Source: CAXTEJ01 sp964243295
Lineage (GTDB): Bacteria > Actinomycetota > Actinomycetes > Actinomycetales > Angustibacteraceae
Assembly (NCBI GenBank): GCA_964243295.1
Contig: CAXTEJ010000046.1
Span: 1-24,207, forward strand
DNA: 24,207 nucleotides
Direction of reading: 5' to 3'
In this document: positions 21,563 to 24,207 of the stretch, in pieces
Position numbering within the stretch: position 1 is the first letter of the stretch
How the letters are laid out: every line of letters begins with the position of its first letter
Translations under genes and position numbers: made by a program
The notes under the pieces: generated by a model
The model's input: the letters and a program-made list of their open reading frames with translations, nothing else
What the model was told of the DNA's origin: nothing
Database searches by the model: none

Positions 21563-22521
21563 GACCGCACCCCCGGCGGGCCGCTCGGCGGGCCCAGGTC
21601 TGCGGGGCCGACGTCCGTGCGAAGGCCCCGGACGACCGGCTGCCGCAGCCGGCCGTTGCCGCCGTGGCCGAGGTGGCGCACGTCGACGCAGACGACCGGC
21701 TCGACCCAGGTGGCGCCGGCGGCGTCGACCCGCTCGACGGGGGTGCTGAACGGCGCGGCGGGCCGGGTGAGCGGCGCGAGCGCCGCCTGCAGGTCGGCGG
21801 CCACGGCGCCGCTGATGCCGCTGCCCACGCGACCGAGGAAGACCAGGCCCCCGTCGTCGTCCGGCAGGCCCACCAGCAGCGCGCCGAGCCGCCCGCGGGT
21901 GCCGGTCTGCGGCCGCCACCCACCGACCACGACCGTCGAGGTGGTGCGGTGGGCCGCCTTGACCCAGTCGCGGCTGCGTCGACCCGGCTGGTACGTCGAC
22001 CCGAGCCGCTTGCTGACCACGCCCTCGAGGCCCTGCTCGGCCGTCGCGTGGGCCAGCGCCCCGCCGTCCTCGTAGGCCGGCGGCACCTGCGCCGCTCCGT
22101 CGAGGTCGAGCCGCTCCAGGCTGGCACGGCGCTCCTGCACCGGCCGCCGCAGCAGGTCGACGCCGTACAGCCGCAGCAGGTCGAACGCCACGAACGTGAG
22201 CGGCACCTTGTCGGCGAGCGCCGCGGCGCGGCGGGCGTCGCGCACGTGCATCCGCTCGGCGAGGGCCGCGAAGCTGGGCGCCCCGTCGACGAACGCGACG
22301 ACCTCGCCGTCGAGCAGCCCGTCGGCGATGGCGCCCGCGAGCGGCCTGACCTCGGGGAAGCTCACCGTCACGTCGGTCTCGTTGCGGGAGTACAGGTGCA
22401 GGCCCCCCTCACGGACGTCGGCGAGCACCCGCATGCCGTCCCACTTGACCTCGTGCAGCCAGTCCGCCCCGGCCGGGGGCGTGCCCGCCAGCCGCGAAGG
22501 GGTGGCGAGCATGGGGCGCAT
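21559..22521 (-). CDS. ligD: ATP-dependent DNA ligase, LigD ligase type
   Basis: 320 aa. It seals nicks after AMP transfer to an active-site lysine. Motif I is K26-W-D-G-M-R, followed by GEVVAFVDG, motif IIIa VAFDLLRLYG, motif IV EGVVSKRLGSTY and motif V WVKAAH. A C-terminal OB-fold (about 205-300) begins VVVGGWRPQTGTRGRLG, the LigD-like form. ATG 22521 opens the conserved MRPMLATPS; there is no obvious ribosome-binding site, and a longer in-frame start at 22554 adds 11 unlikely residues. It overlaps the polymerase gene by 4 bp and is divergent from ku, 59 bp away, so one short region must drive the whole NHEJ cassette. Confidence 0.93.
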   Translation of the reverse strand: MRPMLATPSRLAGTPPAGADWLHEVKWDGMRVLADVREGGLHLYSRNETDVTVSFPEVRPLAGAIADGLLDGEVVAFVDGAPSFAALAERMHVRDARRAAALADKVPLTFVAFDLLRLYGVDLLRRPVQERRASLERLDLDGAAQVPPAYEDGGALAHATAEQGLEGVVSKRLGSTYQPGRRSRDWVKAAHRTTSTVVVGGWRPQTGTRGRLGALLVGLPDDDGGLVFLGRVGSGISGAVAADLQAALAPLTRPAAPFSTPVERVDAAGATWVEPVVCVDVRHLGHGGNGRLRQPVVRGLRTDVGPADLGPPSGPPGVRS

Positions 22522-22580
22522 GGGTCCATCCTGGCTGGTGGGACGTCGGCGCACACGCCGGCCGATGGAGGAGGACGATC

Positions 22581-23693
22581 GTGCGCGCGATGTGGAAGGG
22601 GGCCGTCTCCTTCGGCCTGGTCAACGTGCCGGTGCGCATGTACACGGCCACCACGAGCCACGACGTGTCGTTCCACCAGGTGCACCGCACCGACGGAGGG
22701 CGCATCCGCTACAAGCGCACCTGCGACGCCTGCGGCGAGGAGGTCGGCTTCGACGAGATCGCCAAGGGCTACGAGGCACCGGACGGCCAGCTGGTCATCC
22801 TCACCGACGAGGACCTCGCCGAGCTGCCCGTCACGGCCAGCCGCGAGATCGAGGTCGAGCGCTTCGTCCCGGCCGAGCAGATCGACCCGATGCTGCTGGA
22901 GAAGTCGTACTACCTCGAGCCCGACAAGATGGGCGTCAAGCCCTACGCGCTGCTGCGCGAGGCACTGCGCAACGCCGACCGGATGGCGCTCGTCCACGTG
23001 GCGATCCGGCAGCGCTCCACCCTCGCGGTGCTGCGCGTGCGCGACGACGTCATCGTGCTGCAGACGATGCTGTGGCCCGACGAGGTGCGCCAGCCCGACT
23101 TCGACACCCTCGGCGACGCGAGCGAGCTGCGTCCCCAGGAGCTCGCCATGGCGTCGTCCCTGGTCGATTCCATGACCGGCGACTACGTGCCGGAGGAGTT
23201 CACCGACGACTACCGCGACGCCGTCGAGGTGCTCATCAGCACCAAGCTGCAGGGCGGCGACGTGCACGACGTGCCCGCGCCCGCCGCGAGCTCGGGCGGC
23301 AGCGGCCAGGTCGTCGACCTGCTCGCGGCGCTGCAGCGCTCGGTCGAGGCGGCCAAGGGCCGCACGGGCGCCCCCGCCGACGCCACCCGTGCCAAGGCGG
23401 CCGACGCCGCTGCCGCAGCCGACGAGGCGCCGGCCCCGCCGGCGCGCCGCACGCAGACGAAGGCCGCGACCAAGACCGCGAGCAAGCCAGCCGCCAAGAC
23501 CGCCACCACGGCGGCGACCAAGCCGGCCGCCAAGAGCGCGACTAAGGCGGCGACTAAGGCGGCGACAAAGACTGCCACGAAGACCGCGGCCACCTCGGCC
23601 ACCAAGACGCCGGCGACGAAGACCGCCACCAAGACCGCCAACAAGACCGCCACCAAGACCGCCACGCGCACGGCGGCCCGCCGCTCCGCCTGA
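22581..23693 (+). CDS. ku: Ku, NHEJ DNA-end-binding protein, with long lysine-rich tail
   Basis: 370 aa. The Ku homodimer rings DNA ends and recruits the ligase and polymerase. The core (1-about 258) is typical: MWKGAVSFGLVNVPVRMYTA, a Cys-pair CDACGEEV (48-55), VERFVPAEQIDPMLLEKSYYL and ADRMALVHVAIR. The usual C-terminus ends at VVDLLAALQRSVEAAKG. An extra about 110 residues follow: an Ala/Pro linker (262-290), then a tail (291-363) with lysine nearly every fourth residue (294, 298, 302, 306, 314 to 334, 342, 347 to 359) in TAATK-like units, like histone H1. Lysine-rich Ku extensions are known in mycobacteria and affect DNA binding. GTG 22581 has GGAGGAGG upstream; it is divergent from the ligase gene. 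Confidence 0.95.
   Translation: MRAMWKGAVSFGLVNVPVRMYTATTSHDVSFHQVHRTDGGRIRYKRTCDACGEEVGFDEIAKGYEAPDGQLVILTDEDLAELPVTASREIEVERFVPAEQIDPMLLEKSYYLEPDKMGVKPYALLREALRNADRMALVHVAIRQRSTLAVLRVRDDVIVLQTMLWPDEVRQPDFDTLGDASELRPQELAMASSLVDSMTGDYVPEEFTDDYRDAVEVLISTKLQGGDVHDVPAPAASSGGSGQVVDLLAALQRSVEAAKGRTGAPADATRAKAADAAAAADEAPAPPARRTQTKAATKTASKPAAKTATTAATKPAAKSATKAATKAATKTATKTAATSATKTPATKTATKTANKTATKTATRTAARRSA
23460..23670 (+). repeat. 12-bp coding repeat in the ku tail
   Basis: Imperfect 12-bp units of the type AAGACCGCCACC or AAGGCGGCGACT encode the four-residue period K-(T/A)-A-T. Adjacent units use different synonymous codons (AAGGCGGCGACT next to AAGACTGCCACG), so the amino acid pattern is better kept than the DNA pattern. 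Confidence 0.8.
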
Positions 23694-23701
23694 CGAGCCG
23701 A

Positions 23702-23729
23702 GCCGGAGCACAAGGGCCGGAGCACAAGG
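23702..23729 (+). repeat. 14-bp perfect tandem duplication after ku
   Basis: GCCGGAGCACAAGG occurs at 23702-23715 and again, identical, at 23716-23729, beginning 9 bases after the ku stop codon. Confidence 0.9.
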
Positions 23730-23736
23730 GACGGGC

Positions 23737-23794
23737 GCCGGTGGCCGCAGGCCCGCGTCAAGGAGCCTGCGACAGCGGGCCGGAGGCCGCCGGC
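23737..23794 (+). terminator. Large hairpin terminator after ku
   Basis: A 20-base arm (23737-23756, starting GCCGGTGGCC) pairs with 23775-23794 (ending GGCCGCCGGC) at 16 of 20 positions around an 18-nt loop. C23736-G23795 extends the stem. It lies 44 bp after the ku stop codon and would insulate clpC. Confidence 0.55.
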
Positions 23795-23833
23795 GTTCGT
23801 CCCGACCGAACCCAACGCGCGCCGGCTGGACTC

Positions 23834-23851
23834 GTTCCGCCCCCAGCGAAC
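23834..23851 (+). promoter_or_regulatory. ClgR-like operator upstream of clpC
   Basis: GTTCCGCCCCCAGCGAAC contains CGC-N5-GCG with AAC on the right and GTT on the left, resembling the boxes of ClgR, the activator of clp genes in Streptomyces, Corynebacterium and Mycobacterium. It is about 160 bp upstream of the -10 candidate, farther than usual. CGC-N5-GCG is common by chance in GC-rich DNA, so this is tentative. Confidence 0.3.
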
Positions 23852-24008
23852 GTGCCCCCGCAGCGGAACAGCGTGGGTCGGCCGTGAGTTGAGCGCATCA
23901 GACGCAAGTCGGCTTCGTCTCGTCCGCGGCGCACGGTGGCTCCACAGGAGCCGCATCACGATGTGGCTGCGAACGTCGCACGAACCGGTGAGTGTCAGGC
24001 CACGGGTC

Positions 24009-24014
24009 TAGCAT
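24009..24014 (+). promoter_or_regulatory. clpC -10 candidate (TAGCAT) and leader hairpin
   Basis: TAGCAT matches TANNNT; no clear -35 is seen 17 bp upstream. Transcription would start near 24020, giving a leader of about 70 nt that contains GGGAC (24028-24032) / GTCCC (24038-24042) around a 5-nt loop. The dyad TGCGA-ACG-TCGCA (23968-23980) lies just upstream of the -35 position. Confidence 0.4.
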
Positions 24015-24089
24015 CGACCGTGGTGAGGGGACGGGAAGTCCCGACCCTGTCAATCGGATGGCATTCAGGCTCGTGAGGAAGAGGGCGTC

Positions 24090-24207
24090 ATGTTCGAGAG
24101 GTTCACCGACCGGGCCCGTCGTGTCGTCGTGCTGGCGCAAGAAGAAGCCCGCATGCTCAACCACAACTACATCGGCACCGAGCACATCCTGCTCGGGCTG
24201 ATCCACG
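24090..24207 (+). CDS. clpC: ClpC ATPase, N-terminal fragment cut by the window edge
   Basis: Only the first 39 codons are present. They read MFERFTDRARRVVVLAQEEA and continue to YIGTEHILLGLIH, the start of the Clp N-domain (first of two repeats) that binds adaptors and phospho-arginine-tagged or unfolded substrates. The full protein, about 840 aa in actinobacteria, is the AAA+ unfoldase that feeds ClpP. AGGAAGAGGG lies about 5 nt before the ATG. The N-terminal sequence is nearly invariant in the family, so identity is secure despite the truncation. Confidence 0.95.
   Translation, partial: MFERFTDRARRVVVLAQEEARMLNHNYIGTEHILLGLIH

Larger units (their letters stand above)
23694..24089. other. 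396-bp structured gap between ku and clpC
   Basis: No credible gene on either strand. It holds a 14-bp tandem duplication, a large terminator-like hairpin, several dyads (GTTCG/CGAAC at 23795-23810; GTTCCGC/GCGGAAC at 23834-23869; GGCTCC-ACA-GGAGCC at 23938-23952; TGCGA-ACG-TCGCA at 23968-23980) and a clpC promoter candidate. Confidence 0.7.

Noticed and set aside
23865..23892. ECF-type promoter starting GGAAC before clpC
   Set aside because: A GGAAC box is present, but the sequence at the proper spacing (AGTTGA) is a poor -10 and lies about 200 bp from clpC.
23210..23959. Minus-strand open frame rich in Val/Ala opposite the ku tail (membrane-like VAVLVAVLLAVLVAVF)
   Set aside because: The hydrophobic pattern is simply the antisense of the periodic Lys/Ala/Thr codons of Ku; no start site or neighbours support it.
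23992..24201. 69-codon plus-strand open frame across the clpC start
   Set aside because: It is out of frame with the unmistakable ClpC N-terminus beginning at 24090 and has no ribosome-binding site.

Overview
The window is chromosomal DNA from a very GC-rich actinobacterium. Three things indicate this: third codon positions are almost always G or C, GTG starts are frequent, and the right-hand block (DUF2520 gene, panC, lysS, lsr2, clpC) is a familiar actinobacterial neighbourhood. I cannot name the genus from the sequence alone. No tRNA, rRNA, insertion sequence, phage gene or CRISPR array is visible.

Layout. (1) 1-2438: a 14-bp tandem array at the left edge, then two coupled DinB-type genes on the minus strand, divergent from a WYL regulator. 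(2) 2401-7995: a complete osmoprotectant/glycine-betaine type ABC importer. The ATPase gene points left and is translationally coupled to an orphan nuoD-like gene and a GNAT acetyltransferase. The two permeases and the binding lipoprotein point right. (3) 8042-11234: two bacterial PH-domain membrane proteins coupled to a cytochrome P450. (4) 11207-12963, minus strand: a class I methyltransferase and a MidA/NDUFAF7-type methyltransferase. (5) 13015-14840: an ECF-like promoter, a SigE-family sigma factor without its usual N-terminus, and a membrane-anchored META-domain partner. (6) 14914-15804: a DUF1028 protein, then a 349-bp gap with a diverged direct repeat and a near-perfect palindrome. (7) 16154-20607: DUF2520 protein, PanC, a short STAS-like protein, LysS, a 60-aa membrane protein and the nucleoid protein Lsr2. 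(8) 20651-23693: an NHEJ cassette with stand-alone LigD-type polymerase and ligase genes, divergent from Ku, which has a long periodic lysine-rich tail. (9) 23694-24207: a structured gap and the first 39 codons of clpC.

How the parts may work together. The importer genes form one uptake system. LigD-Pol, LigD-Lig and Ku form a two-component end-joining module, and its position beside lsr2, with a histone-H1-like tail on Ku, suggests work on compacted DNA. The MidA-type methyltransferase and the NuoD-like protein may be an enzyme-substrate pair: the mitochondrial homologue of MidA methylates one arginine of the NuoD homologue, and that arginine is conserved here. Translation is tightly coupled throughout, with eight 4-bp start/stop overlaps. 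Six genes have a TANNNT hexamer 6-7 nt before the start codon, the signature of leaderless transcripts.
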